DNA of 26,429 nucleotides, taken from the NCBI GenBank assembly GCA_002104895.1, contig MCFG01000273.1, positions 67,501 to 93,929 on the forward strand, given 5' to 3'. Every line of letters begins with the position of its first letter. Position 1 is the stretch's first letter. Source of the DNA: Anaeromyces robustus. Its lineage: Eukaryota; Neocallimastigomycota; Neocallimastigomycetes; Neocallimastigales; Neocallimastigaceae. A program made the position numbers and the translations under genes. This document shows positions 9,956 to 19,217 of the stretch, piece after piece. Under the pieces are notes generated by a model. The model was not told the DNA's origin, did not search any database, and saw nothing but the letters and a program-made list of their open reading frames with translations.

Positions 9956-10551
9956 TGTAATGATATGGATCCATTATGGTTACCAATTAGGCTCACTTCT
10001 ACCTACTTCTATTATCGTAATTGGTTGTCTCTGGTTCGAACTTTACTCTCTACCTCTTGGAATAATAATATTTATTTAATTAATAATAAATACATTCATT
10101 CAATTATTAAATAATAATTTACTTAAAATTAATAATATATAAAATCTTATCGATTAAATTCTAAAAGATTCTAGTTTTTTCTTTTTATCTTAAATCTTAT
10201 TTTCACGAGATTCATTTTAAATCAAAAAATCTAAGTTTCTAGAACTTTTAATACTTTTTACAAACGAAAACTATTTTTCCGTAAAAAGTATAAATATGTG
10301 TAAAATTTCGACTAAATAAATATTTTTTCTTCGCGTTTTTATTAACTAGTTAAATAAGTAATTCGAAACATTACAATAACTAATTAATAAATTATTATAT
10401 TTTATATTTAATAAAAATTAATAAAACATTTTCTAATAAAACATATTCTAATTTACTGTGTCTTTTATCTTTTCAAATCCTTTCGTGTTTCCCATTATTT
10501 TGAATTACTTAAGGCTTGCGGACCTGTTGTTGAATTCACCCAAACATTACA
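9956..10551 (+). mobile_element. LTR-like element with tRNA-type promoter, family E copy 1
   Basis: Begins TGTAATGATATGG directly after copia protease sequence and ends ACCCAAACATTACA. A B-box-like GGTTCGAACTT lies at 10033-10043, with possible A boxes upstream (TGGTTACCAAT or TAGGCTCACTT); this promoter is weaker than in A and B. A TATA box sits near 10289 in the shared GTAAAAAGTATAAATA context. No 5-bp target duplication is visible. The 3' third is repeated in tandem immediately afterwards. Confidence 0.62.
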
Positions 10552-10741
10552 GTAATTCAAAATATTACAATAACTAATTAATAAATTATTTTAAATTTAA
10601 TAAAAATTAATAAAACAATTTAATTCTAAAACATATTTTTAATTCCTTGTGTCTTTTATCCTTTTCAAAACCTTTTGTGTTTCCCTTATTTCGGTTTACT
10701 TTAACTTGCGGACCTGTTATTAGCTTCACCCAAACCTTACA
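10358..10741 (+). repeat. Tandem duplication of the 3' part of element E1
   Basis: 10358-10551 and 10552-10741 are head-to-tail copies. Each starts GTAATTC and ends ACCCAAACNTTACA, and each contains the TGTGTCTTTTATC and CTTGCGGACCTGTT blocks. They differ at many positions, so the duplication is old. The junction falls exactly after the terminal CA of the element. Confidence 0.75.
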
Positions 10742-10917
10742 GTCAAAATAATAATACTCCGGAATTCAAGGATTTCTATGACCCAATGGACATAGACAAT
10801 GTAGAAACTAATAAAAAACTAAAAAAAAAAAAAACAAATCAATGATAAGAATTTAAATAAAAACGGCAAATATTGTATTATTTGTTTTAACAAAGGCTGT
10901 AATTAAACGAATATAAA
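10742..10917 (+). pseudogene. Gypsy gag C-terminal fragment with zinc-knuckle trace
   Basis: It reads TPEFKDFYDPMDIDN, a DPMDID motif I associate with the region before the zinc knuckle of Ty3 Gag proteins. Lys-rich sequence and stops follow, then NGKYCIICFNKGCN, which looks like the first half of a CCHC knuckle. It is broken by an A14 run and stops. Element B6 begins at 10918. Confidence 0.55.
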
Positions 10918-11446
10918 TGTAACGAAACTTATAATCAATAAATTAGTAACCATGGTTTAGTGGTTAAATACTATGACCATCGAGCTGAACTCCTTGGGTT
11001 CGACTCACACTCATTCTCAATTTATAAAAAATTTTTTATTTTAAGAAAAATTTATTATTAATTTCTGTATTTTATTTCTGTATTTTATTTCTGTATTTTA
11101 TCATAGAAATTAATAGAATAAAATCAGAAATTTTCGGATAAAAATTTTTTATAATTTATCCTTTTTCCATAAGATTCTTTTTTATCAAAAAAATTTAAGT
11201 TTCGAGAACTTTTTAGAAATTTTTATTATTTTCAAAAAAATATAAATAGGTGTAAAATTCATTAATAAAATATTTTTAAATTCGTGCTTTTATTAATTAG
11301 TTTATAAGTAATTTGAAATATTATAATAACTAATTAATAATTAATATTTATACTTTAAAATTAATAAAACTTATTTCTAACAAAACATATTTATTTTAAA
11401 TTACTTTATTGTTTATTAAACCTATTGTGTAAAAGCAAACGTTACA
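10918..11446 (+). mobile_element. LTR-like element with tRNA-type promoter, family B copy 4
   Basis: 529 bp, starting TGTAACGAAAC and ending AAACGTTACA, with a perfect 5-bp target duplication ATAAA (10913-10917 and 11447-11451). The A box TGGTTTAGTGG begins 35 nt from the end, and the B box GGTTCGACTCA follows at tRNA spacing. TTTCTGTATTTTA occurs three times in tandem, and a TATAAATAGG box lies near 11240. It is close to the copy at 6261-6813 but better preserved. Confidence 0.82.
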
Positions 11447-11536
11447 ATAAATATTTATAAATATTTTTTAAAATCATTTATTTTGATATATATAATATTT
11501 ATTTTATTTATATATTATATTTTATTTATATATTAT

Positions 11537-11808
11537 ATATTAAAAGAAATATTAAATAATGCTATTTTAACCTCCGCGGAACCAACAGACCTAACCACCA
11601 TTCAAAATTTAGCAACCATTACAAGAAATACAAAAACGTCAATAAGAAGGAAATAAATCACTATAAACATGGAACATATAATATTGAATCAAGCAATAAA
11701 AGAGAATTCATGCCTTGCTATGAAGAAATAAAAGAAATGTTTGGAGAACCAATTAGAAATATTGAATATGGATCACATGACCCAGCCCAACCAATGAACA
11801 CGTCATAG
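11537..11808 (+). pseudogene. Gypsy gag fragment, frameshifted
   Basis: 11537-11656 reads ILKEILNNAILTSAEPTDL, then TIQNLATI. This parallels the end of the gag domain at 25764 (LFPGPRDLISLQTIA). One frame over, an open stretch runs to a stop at 11806-11808 with Tyr/Lys/Asn-rich sequence and EFMPCYEEIKEMFGEP, which I do not recognise. A frameshift near 11600 would join the two. Confidence 0.5.
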
Positions 11809-11850
11809 ATTTATGTTATATAAACATTAATAGTAACCAATCAGGAATGT

Positions 11851-12769
11851 GTTGCATTTCGCAATGTTGCATTTCGCAATATGATATGGGGCGCATATTA
11901 AATTTTTGCAATGAGGCGCATAAAAAATAAATAAAAAAATGAAAAATTTTTTAACACAAATTATGAAAGCCACGTTATGAAATAAAATAAAATAGAATTT
12001 AAAAAAATTAAATAAATAAATAAAAAATATATATATAAATAAATGAATAGAAAATAAATAAATAAATAAATATTTCTTTTTTTATTAATTATTTAATTAC
12101 AAAAAAAAAAAAGTAAAAAAATTAAAAAAAAAAAAAAAATTTATTTTAAAATTAAATATATTTATATTATTTTTTTGATAAATGAATAATAATAAATAAA
12201 ATAAAAAGATAATAAATAATATAACAGTATTATATATGTATTTTTATTAAAAAGACGATAACAAATAATAAATAAAAAAATAATATAAATTTTAGAATAA
12301 AGAAAAGAAACAAATAAATAAATATTTTTTTATAAATTACTTATTTACAAAAAAAAATATAAAATATAAAAATTCATTATAAAATTAAATATTTTTATAA
12401 AATTTTTTTGATTTGAAATATGAAAAGAAATATTCAATATTATTAAAATATTAAATAAAAATTACAATTAAATAAAAAAAATATTCAAAAAATATTCAAT
12501 ATTATTAAAATATTAAATAAAAAAATATTGAAGAAATATTCAATATCATTAAATAAAAAAAATAAATAAAATATTATTAAAATACTAAAAAAATATTCAA
12601 TATTAAAAAAAATATTTAATATTATTAAAACATTAAATAAAAAAATATTATTAAATAAAAAAAAATAAATAAAAAAAAAATATATAATTCTTTATATTAT
12701 ATTTTTATTTATTTAATTATTTATACAATTATGCGCCCCATTGCGAAATGCAACATTGCGAAATGCAAC
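11851..12769. mobile_element. Non-coding terminal-inverted-repeat element (MITE-like)
   Basis: 919 bp. The left end is two tandem copies of GTTGCATTTCGCAAT followed, after a 7-nt extra stretch, by GGGGCGCAT. The right end is the exact inverse, ATGCGCCCC then the 15-mer pair (12731-12769). Each 15-mer is itself a small palindrome (TTGC...GCAA). The interior is an A/T desert of AATAAATAAA and ATATTCAATATT motifs with no ORF. TGT occurs directly outside both ends (11848-11850 and 12770-12772), a possible 3-bp target duplication. If so, it inserted at the very tip of the copia LTR. Confidence 0.75.
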
Positions 12770-13062
12770 TGTTAATTTATTTTGTTTATATAATTTATTT
12801 ATTTAATATATTTAATAATTAATACATTTATTTAATATGAAAGAATTAAACACAACTTCTTCAAAGAATAAAATTATTGTCAGGTGAAAATATAAAATAA
12901 AATATATCATGTGAATACATGACTTTACATAAAATAATGTATAATACATAAAAATATAATGTTACATAAATTTAAGATATTTACATAAATAATGTTAATA
13001 AAACATAAATATACTATTTACACGTGATTAATATAATAAAGTTATAAATTTAAATCTTAACA
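12770..13062 (-). mobile_element. Copia LTR (3' LTR on the minus strand)
   Basis: On the minus strand it begins TGTTAAGATTTAAATT immediately after a polypurine tract and ends ...AAATTAACA, giving TG...CA over 293 bp. It contains CACGTG near its start and ACATAAA-type repeats. The pol C-terminal remnant lies just upstream on the same strand. No matching 5' LTR is visible at the other end of the remnant. Confidence 0.75.
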
Positions 13063-13078
13063 CTCCCCCTCAAATCAA
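13063..13078 (-). promoter_or_regulatory. Polypurine tract of the copia element
   Basis: The minus strand reads GATTTGAGGGGGAG directly before the LTR start TGTTAAG, the standard plus-strand priming site of copia elements. Confidence 0.8.
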
Positions 13079-13252
13079 AATTTCTAAGTATTGAAAATTT
13101 GATTTGCAAAAGATTTTAATTTATTACCATTTACGCATTTTGTCAATACGTCGGCCAGCATTTTTTCAGATTCAATGTAGTTTAATTTTATAATTTTCAG
13201 CGGTCACTTTCTTAGACTTCATTTCTTTCTTCATATTTTAATTTTGTAAACT

Positions 13253-13254
<2 letters not shown>

Positions 13255-13302
<48 letters not shown>

Positions 13303-13346
13303 TTCTAATTTAATTTTTCTTGATTAATATTTATTTTTATTTTTTT

Positions 13347-13382
<36 letters not shown>

Positions 13383-13413
13383 TTCTAATTTAATTTTTCT
13401 TGATTAATATTTA
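13255..13413. repeat. Duplicated poly-T plus 34-bp unit
   Basis: T45 (13255-13299) is followed by AGATTCTAATTTAATTTTTC and on to 13333. About 80 bp later a T31 run is followed by the same 34 bp (13380-13413). This is a tandem duplication inside the copia remnant, probably by slippage or unequal exchange at the T tract. Confidence 0.8.
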
Positions 13414-14179
13414 ATTTATTAAAATTAATTTGGTTATTGTAACTTGGAATAAAATTGGAGATTTTTGGATTGTTATCTATAAATAAAATTTTAATTTCTT
13501 TTTTATGTGATAAAGTGAACTTTTAGTTTACATATGGTGTAATTATCTTTTCTAAATTTTTATTATAATCTTGTATATTATTATTATTTTGTAATATATT
13601 ATTTTAGTTGTTATTTAAATTATTTGTATTAAAAATTTTATTATCATTATTAGAAAAATTTTTATTGTTAATATTGTTATATATATTGTCTTTATATTAA
13701 AAACCTTATTATTATTAATTTGTTCATTAATATTTGAATTATTAATATTATTGTGTTCAAAATTTGTATTATAATAAAATTTTCATTTTTATTATTATTT
13801 AATATATTATTATGTAAATTTTTATATTCAAATTTATTATTAAATAAGGTTTTGTCTGTGTTTATTTCATTAAAAATTATTTTTAATTGAATTATTATTT
13901 TTTTTATTTCAAAATTTGAAAAATTTTTATTATTAAAATTTTTTTTTTATCAAAAAATTTGATTTTTATTTTTTGAAATTTCAGAAATTAAATTTTTGGA
14001 GCTACTTTGAGTAGCAATATCTTTAGAATTTGTATTATAATTTTTGTTGTTGTTTATATCATTTAGATCCTCTTTTAAAGTACTTCCAGGATCTGTGTTA
14101 TTTTCTTGTCCAATATCCCCGCCTTCAGAAGAAATTGCTGAAAAATAATGACTACTTTCTTCTGAAAAATTTGTCGTGT

Positions 14180-14345
14180 TTTCATCATTTTCTTTGTTTA
14201 TTTGTTTATAATTATTAATATTTGGTGAATTGATATTATTTAAATTTTCTTTTTCATTACTTATTTGTTTATTATTATTACTATTTAGTGAATTATTATT
14301 ATTTAAATTTTCTTCTTTATTATTTATTTGTTTATTATTATTAAT
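14180..14345 (-). repeat. In-frame ~63-bp repeats in the copia Asn-rich linker
   Basis: About 2.5-3 units whose minus-strand translation follows the pattern NNNKQI..N.ENLNN..S. The repeat length is a multiple of three, so the frame is kept. This is a coding minisatellite that varies the linker length. Confidence 0.65.
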
Positions 14346-14377
14346 ATTTGTTTTATTGTTATTATTATTATTATTAT

Positions 14378-14949
14378 TGTAACGAACTTAGTGAGAAATT
14401 CACTAGGTTGTTGTAGTATTTCAATAATTAAAATAAAATAAACAAACAAAATAAATAACACAATATTAAAACATAATGTTTATGGATTTATTTTGTATTT
14501 TATTTAATATTTAAATATTTAATATTTTTCTTATTAATAATGACTCCAAGAGTAAAAATAATATTAATACATTTCTTTTATATTCAAGACTTATTCTAAA
14601 TCATTACGTGATTGGTTTACTTATTTAAATAACAAAATATTTAATTATTTAACTATTACTATAATTAAGTGAATACATAATTAGTATCTAAATAAAATCG
14701 TATTTATATCTAAGTGAACGAATAACTAATATCTAAATAAATCTAACTAAGTGAATGAATAATTATAGACTAAATAATTCTATTAATAAAATAAGTAAAT
14801 GAACAAATATATTAATAACTAAATAAATGAATAATTTTCCAAATCAAAAAGGTAAAAGTAGGATTCGAACCAGTGATATCTATGATAAAGGTAGAAGTAG
14901 TTACCATTGAGCCACGAAGTTCCTTAATGTCGTTGTTGATACCGTTACA
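14378..14949 (-). mobile_element. LTR-like element with tRNA-type promoter, family A copy 2
   Basis: 572 bp on the minus strand, with a perfect target duplication ATTAT (14373-14377 and 14950-14954). Its length, ends and sequence match the element at 527-1098; the one difference I noticed is in the A box (TGGCTCAATGG here). The B box GGTTCGAATCC is unchanged. It lies in the Asn-coding part of the copia remnant, 38 bp from the left edge of the gypsy element. Confidence 0.87.
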
Positions 14950-14987
14950 ATTATTATTGATATTTGTTTTGTTGTTTAATTTTAAAA

Positions 14988-15461
14988 TGTTAAGGATTTG
15001 AATGGATTATAGATATAAGCCACATTATATCTATTAAATATTTATTATTCAGCATGTTTATGCGCCCCAAATCCTTATACAATTTAATTATTATTAATTT
15101 TATTAATAATACAGTTGAATATAAATTATACTTTTATTTTATTAACAAATTATATTCTTATCTTATATTATTTTAATATATATTACTATAATTAATATAA
15201 ATATTAATTTACTTATATTATTGTATTGTTCAATGAAATGTATAAAAGATTGATGAAATATGTATTCTTACATTCTTTGTAAGATTATTAACCTAATAAT
15301 AATCTAATAAAATATAATTATAAAATAATTAAACAAATTTAAATAAAGAAACTATATTTATAATAAAACTTATAATAAAATTAATATTAGTGAACACCCT
15401 ACGTATTAGATTATTGAGCATTTCGACCAAGTTAAACTTTAAACCAAACTAAAACTTTACA
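14988..15461 (+). repeat. 5' LTR of the gypsy element
   Basis: TGTTAAGG ... ACTTTACA, 474 bp. U3 opens with a long-range inverted repeat, TAAGGATTTG (14991-15000) with CAAATCCTTA (15068-15077). It encloses a GATATAA/TTATATC hairpin and TATGCGCCCC. TATA is at 15241, and the predicted RNA start is at 15279. AATAAA-type polyadenylation motifs follow in R/U5. Confidence 0.92.
15241..15289 (+). promoter_or_regulatory. Pol II promoter and predicted RNA start of the gypsy element
   Basis: TATAAAAG at 15241, and GTAAGATTATT at 15279-15289, 38 nt downstream. The 5' end assignment rests on two points: this 11-mer is the exact complement of the sequence abutting the LTR, and a related LTR shows the same TATA-to-11-mer spacing (4105 to 4144). 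The first ATG downstream is the gag start. Confidence 0.65.
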
Positions 15462-15471
15462 ATAATCTTAC
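15461..15471 (+). promoter_or_regulatory. Primer-binding site, self-priming type
   Basis: AATAATCTTAC overlaps the last base of the LTR. It is perfectly complementary over 11 nt to GTAAGATTATT at 15279-15289. This is the arrangement known from Tf1 and sushi-type chromoviruses, where the 5' end of the element RNA folds back, is cleaved and primes reverse transcription. I did not recognise a tRNA 3'-end complement here. Confidence 0.75.
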
Positions 15472-15495
15472 CTGCTGTTTTGTAACTTCCTTGGA

Positions 15496-16695
15496 ATGCC
15501 AAAGTTCTCCTTAAGAAAAAACACGGGTTATTCTGCTAAATCGGACGAAGAAATGGAGATGAATCAAGAAGATTCAGTTCAACAATTAAGAATAGAAGCC
15601 TCACAAGCCTGCAATTCCTTAGCTGAAGGGCTTGAACAATTAAGTAATGAGACTTCCCAAGCTTGCTCAAATATTATGTCTGGAGTAAATCAAGGCTTCG
15701 TCTCAAAGGATGATTTGCAATGTTACCATCAAGAGGTAATGAAACAATTTCAATCCTACGAGCGTGCTAATAATGAGATAATGAACTCTTTAGAATCTCT
15801 GAAAAAGGCTACTCTCTACTTTAAGCGCGAACTTACACAAAGAGAGAGACTTTATCCTGGTGCTACGGCTTCTACTAGCGAACAACCAACTCCTGTAGCT
15901 ACCACTTCTGCTCCTCAAGCTACTTTCGATGATAACGCTTCTACTACTACCAGGTTTGACGTAGACAACGACGTTATCATGAGAACAGCTTTTCCCTATA
16001 CTGTTGCTCAGGTACCGGAACCTGGTCTTTTTTACGGCGATATCTCCGAAATTGAACTATTCTGTCAACTTTGCGGAGATACATTCAAAACTTATCCTTG
16101 TAAGTTATGGCCCGAAGAAGCAAAAATCAACTTCGTTCAGTCTAGGTTGCGTGGAGCTGCAAGAAGTTGGTATCAAACAAAATATCCTATTGGTACTATT
16201 CCATCCTCTTTATGGACCCTTCTAGGAGAATTAAAAAGAGCCTTTCCTGATGTCGTTAACAGGAAACTAAAGAAGATTAAATTAGCCAATATAAAGCATA
16301 ATTACGGAAAAATCAATGAGTATATTGATGAATTCCGTAAGTTAACTGCTGATTTAGCTTGGCCTGAAGAACCTTTAGCTTTATTCTTTTATAAAGGTCT
16401 TCATCCTAAATACAAGGATGAAATAAACAAAATGGAAAAGTTTCCTGAGAAGCTCGAAGAAATCATAACAAAGTGTATCTTGTTAGAGTCTTCTCAAGAA
16501 ATGAATGCAAAGATCAGTCAGTTCTCCGGAAATAGAACTGACAAGAAGAAAAATTCAAGTTCCCGTCCGCAGAATACCGAAAAGAAGAACAAAAATACTA
16601 ATTTTAATAAAAACAATAATTTTTACAATAAGTCTAAAAACAACAGTAACGACAACCGCGTTACTGATGTTCAAAAGATCAGTTCAAAAAACTAG
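15496..16695 (+). CDS. gag: Gag, Ty3/gypsy (399 aa)
   Basis: Structural protein of the retrotransposon particle. The ATG at 15496 is the first after the predicted RNA start, which supports it. The N-terminal 110 residues are acidic and probably helical (NEIMNSLESLKK region), and a Thr/Ser/Pro-rich linker follows. The retrotransposon-type gag core spans about 170-330, with LFYGDISEIELFCQL, FVQSRLRGAARSWY, FRKLTADLAWPEE and FYKGLHPKYKDEI. The tail is Asn/Lys-rich and basic with no CCHC zinc knuckle, as in Tf1 Gag; the basic tail may bind RNA instead. It ends SKN-stop with the stop codon directly behind a slippery heptamer. GC is visibly higher than in flanking DNA. The frame is intact. Confidence 0.9.
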   Translation: MPKFSLRKNTGYSAKSDEEMEMNQEDSVQQLRIEASQACNSLAEGLEQLSNETSQACSNIMSGVNQGFVSKDDLQCYHQEVMKQFQSYERANNEIMNSLESLKKATLYFKRELTQRERLYPGATASTSEQPTPVATTSAPQATFDDNASTTTRFDVDNDVIMRTAFPYTVAQVPEPGLFYGDISEIELFCQLCGDTFKTYPCKLWPEEAKINFVQSRLRGAARSWYQTKYPIGTIPSSLWTLLGELKRAFPDVVNRKLKKIKLANIKHNYGKINEYIDEFRKLTADLAWPEEPLALFFYKGLHPKYKDEINKMEKFPEKLEEIITKCILLESSQEMNAKISQFSGNRTDKKKNSSSRPQNTEKKNKNTNFNKNNNFYNKSKNNSNDNRVTDVQKISSKN

Positions 16696-16740
16696 TTGAT
16701 GGACTTCAAAAGAAGTCCTCTCCTTTGAACTTCTCAAAGG
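16686..16740 (+). promoter_or_regulatory. -1 ribosomal frameshift signal between gag and pol
   Basis: AAAAAAC (16686-16692) is phased X XXY YYZ in the gag frame and is followed at once by the gag stop TAG. After an 8-nt spacer comes a perfect 7-bp hairpin with a 4-nt A loop, GGACTTC (16701-16707) with GAAGTCC (16712-16718). A second 7-bp hairpin follows, CCTTTGA (16722-16728) with TCAAAGG (16734-16740). Pol is open in the -1 frame from 16668, so a slip here gives Gag-Pol. Heptamer, spacing, stem and frame all agree. Confidence 0.82.
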
Positions 16741-19217
16741 AAGTTCAACATAACTTAACTACCCTAAACAATAGTCTCCCTGAATCATTTTTCTCATTTA
16801 AATCACACATTCTCATTTTAAATGAGAATAACAAAATTATTAAATACCAAGTTAGATCCATTCTAGATACTGGATCACTTTGCAACTTTATTTCATCAAA
16901 TCTTGTTAAAAAACTTAATTTAAATATTAACAAATGTCAAAGCAAAATTTTAATAAAAGGAATTAGTGGAGATACAGATTCAATAAATCGCTTTGTATCT
17001 CTTAAATTTCAAATAAAATTATTAATCAATAAGAAATTCAGATTTATCCGTTTTAAACAAAAATTTTTGGTCTCAGACCATCTCCCTGTCGATTTACTTC
17101 TTGGTAATCAATTTATGGAGAAATATAAAATCCACTATAATTATCGAAATAAATATGTTTATTCTACTCTTAGTTTAAATCATTTTAAAGATGATTTAAT
17201 AAAAACTTTTTCTTATAATAAAAATAATAAGTCAAATCAGTATAATTATAATTTTTTAATTTACTCTTTTCTTTCACAAAAAGATGTCTCTGGATCTGAG
17301 GAACCTAACATTGAAGACATCCCAGAACCATATAGAGATCTTGCAGTTGTCTTTAGCAAAAAAGAAGCAGACAAACTCCCTCCACACCGTCTTACCGATT
17401 GTGAAATTATATTAAAAGATGGTGCTACCCTCCATTATGGTCCTATCTACCAATTATCCTTAGAAGAAGAAGAAACTCTCAAGGAATATATCGAAGACAT
17501 GTCAGAAAAGGGCTTTATCAGAGAATCTAACTCTCCTGCAGGTTATCCTGTCTTATTCCAGAAGAAACGTGATGGTTCTCTTAGACTTTGCGTTGATTAT
17601 AAAAAATTAAATGCGGTTACTGTTAGAAACTCTTATCCAATTCCGCTTATCAGGGATATAATCGAACGCGTGAAGGGAGCAAAATACTTTACTAAATTAG
17701 ATTTACGCTCCGCTTATAATTTAATTAGAATTAAGGAAGGTGACGAATATAAAACTGCCTTCCGTACTAAATATGGTCATTACGAATACTTAGTAATGCC
17801 ATTTGGATTAAAAAATGCCCCAGCTGTCTTCCAATCGTTTATTAATTCTGTTCTTAGACCATTTTTAGAAAAATCAGTTATTTTGTATCTTGATGATATA
17901 CTCATCTACTCTGAAAATCTAGAAGAACATCATAAAACTGTTCGTGATGTTCTTAAGAAGTTAATTGAAAACAACTTGTTCGCTAAACTATCTAAATGTG
18001 AATTCGATAAAGACAAAGTCGAATTCTTAGGTCACGTAATCTCAGGATCAGGTATATCTACCGACCCGAAGAAAATCAAGACAATTGAAGAATGGCCTGT
18101 CCCTAAATGTGTAAAGGATGTGCAAAGATTCGTTGGTCTTTGCAATTACTATAGAAGATTTGTAAAGGACTTCTCCTCAATCGCTAAACCTTTACACACT
18201 TTAACAAAAAAGGGGAAGAAATTTATCTGGTCTCCAGAATGCGACTCCGCATTCTCAATCTTAAAGAAACGTTTGACGACTTCTCCCGTCCTTCTCCATC
18301 CCGACAATACTAAGCAATTTATTGTCGAATGCGACGCTAGCAATTTTGCTATTGGCGCTGTACTTTCGCAATATGATGAGGATAACAAACTTCATCCTGT
18401 TGCGTACCATTCGAGAAGTCTTAATAACGCAGAACTGAACTATCCAATTACTGATAAAGAACTTTTGGCTATTAAGGATTCTTTCTCTACCTGGCGTCAT
18501 CTCTTATTAGGTGCTAAGTTCAAGGTGAAAGTATTCACCGATCACAAGAACTTAATATACACTCTTGGTGGTAAAATTGGTAACCAACGACAACATCGTT
18601 GGCATTTATTTTTCCAAGAGTATGATTTCGAACTTATTTATCGCCAGGGTAATAAAAACGGAAAGCCAGATTCTCTATCAAGAAGACCGGACTACGTAAA
18701 AGATGATATAGAAGAAGAACCAGAGTTCATTTTGGATAAAAAGAACATTAGCTCTACTCCCTGTTTGATTAGTATAACAAATGATTTTCTCTCGAATATT
18801 AAAAAGCATCTTAAAAATGATCCTGTAGCCGAAGACCTTCGTCTTTACTTCGCTCCCAATAATGCAAATCAAGATTATTTTTATAAACCGTTCAGAAAAA
18901 TGAACAAATTTAAAATCGAAGACAATCTTATATTTTATAACAATTTAATATATATTCCTAAGGAACTTCGCTTAGAAATACTCATGAGATATCATGAGAC
19001 TCCCGCCGCCGGTCATTTAGGTGTCAAAAGAACCTTGGAACTTATCTCTAGGAACTTTTGGTGGCCTAAAATGGAAGACGATGTCAAAGACTTTGTTAAA
19101 TCATGCGAAACATGCATGAGAAATAAAAAGTCAAGACATCGAAAATTTGGATTACTTCAACCCTTAGAAGTTCCTGAAAGACCTTGGAAATCAATTGAAA
19201 TCGACTTTCTTTGTGGG
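16690..19217 (+). CDS. pol: Pol, first part: protease, RT, RNase H, integrase N-terminus (broken)
   Basis: Expressed by -1 frameshift, so it needs no start codon; the first codon after the slip is near 16690. Numbering from 16725: the aspartic protease has DTGS at 48-51 and a later LPVDLLLGNQF strand. RT spans about 215-420, with FTKLDLRSAYN, MPFGLKNAPAVFQ and the catalytic YLDD at 17886-17897 (residues 388-391). RNase H runs from about 535, with ECDAS (first Asp 537), KELLAI and VFTDHKNL, ending PDSLSRRPDY. The integrase zinc domain has H757...GHLG...C..C in CETCMRNK. IEIDF carries the first catalytic Asp (827). The frame then enters the element inserted at 19218 and stops at 19232. No stop occurs before the insert, so pol was intact until then. 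Confidence 0.88.

Larger units (their letters stand above)
13084..14377 (-). pseudogene. Copia remnant: Asn-rich linker and pol C-terminus
   Basis: At the low-coordinate end the minus strand reads KLNYIESEKMLADVLTK and ends ANQIFNT with a stop at 13084-13086. This is the canonical copia pol end (ADILTK motif). At the high end (about 14000-14377) is a long Asn/Lys/Glu/Ser-rich stretch with GGDIGQENNTDPGSTLKEDL, typical of the linker between integrase and RT. Between them lie stops, frameshifts and two long T tracts. No RT catalytic motif is seen, so RT is deleted or unrecognisable. Confidence 0.65.

Noticed and set aside
9743-10079. Two overlapping short ORFs across the copia protease and the start of element E1
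   Set aside because: The minus-strand one is antisense to the protease; the plus-strand one joins protease sequence to LTR sequence and is not a real gene.
14030-14218. Plus-strand ORF of about 62 codons
   Set aside because: Antisense of the Asn-rich copia linker.
14180-14345. CRISPR-like array from the regular ~63-bp units
   Set aside because: Units are contiguous, imperfect, in frame and Asn-coding; there are no unique spacers and the genome is eukaryotic.
16004-16225. Alternative-frame ORFs inside gag and pol on both strands (for example 16004-16225, 16505-16699, 18149-18500, 20569-20845)
   Set aside because: Shadows of the gag and pol frames, with no recognisable domain or independent signals.
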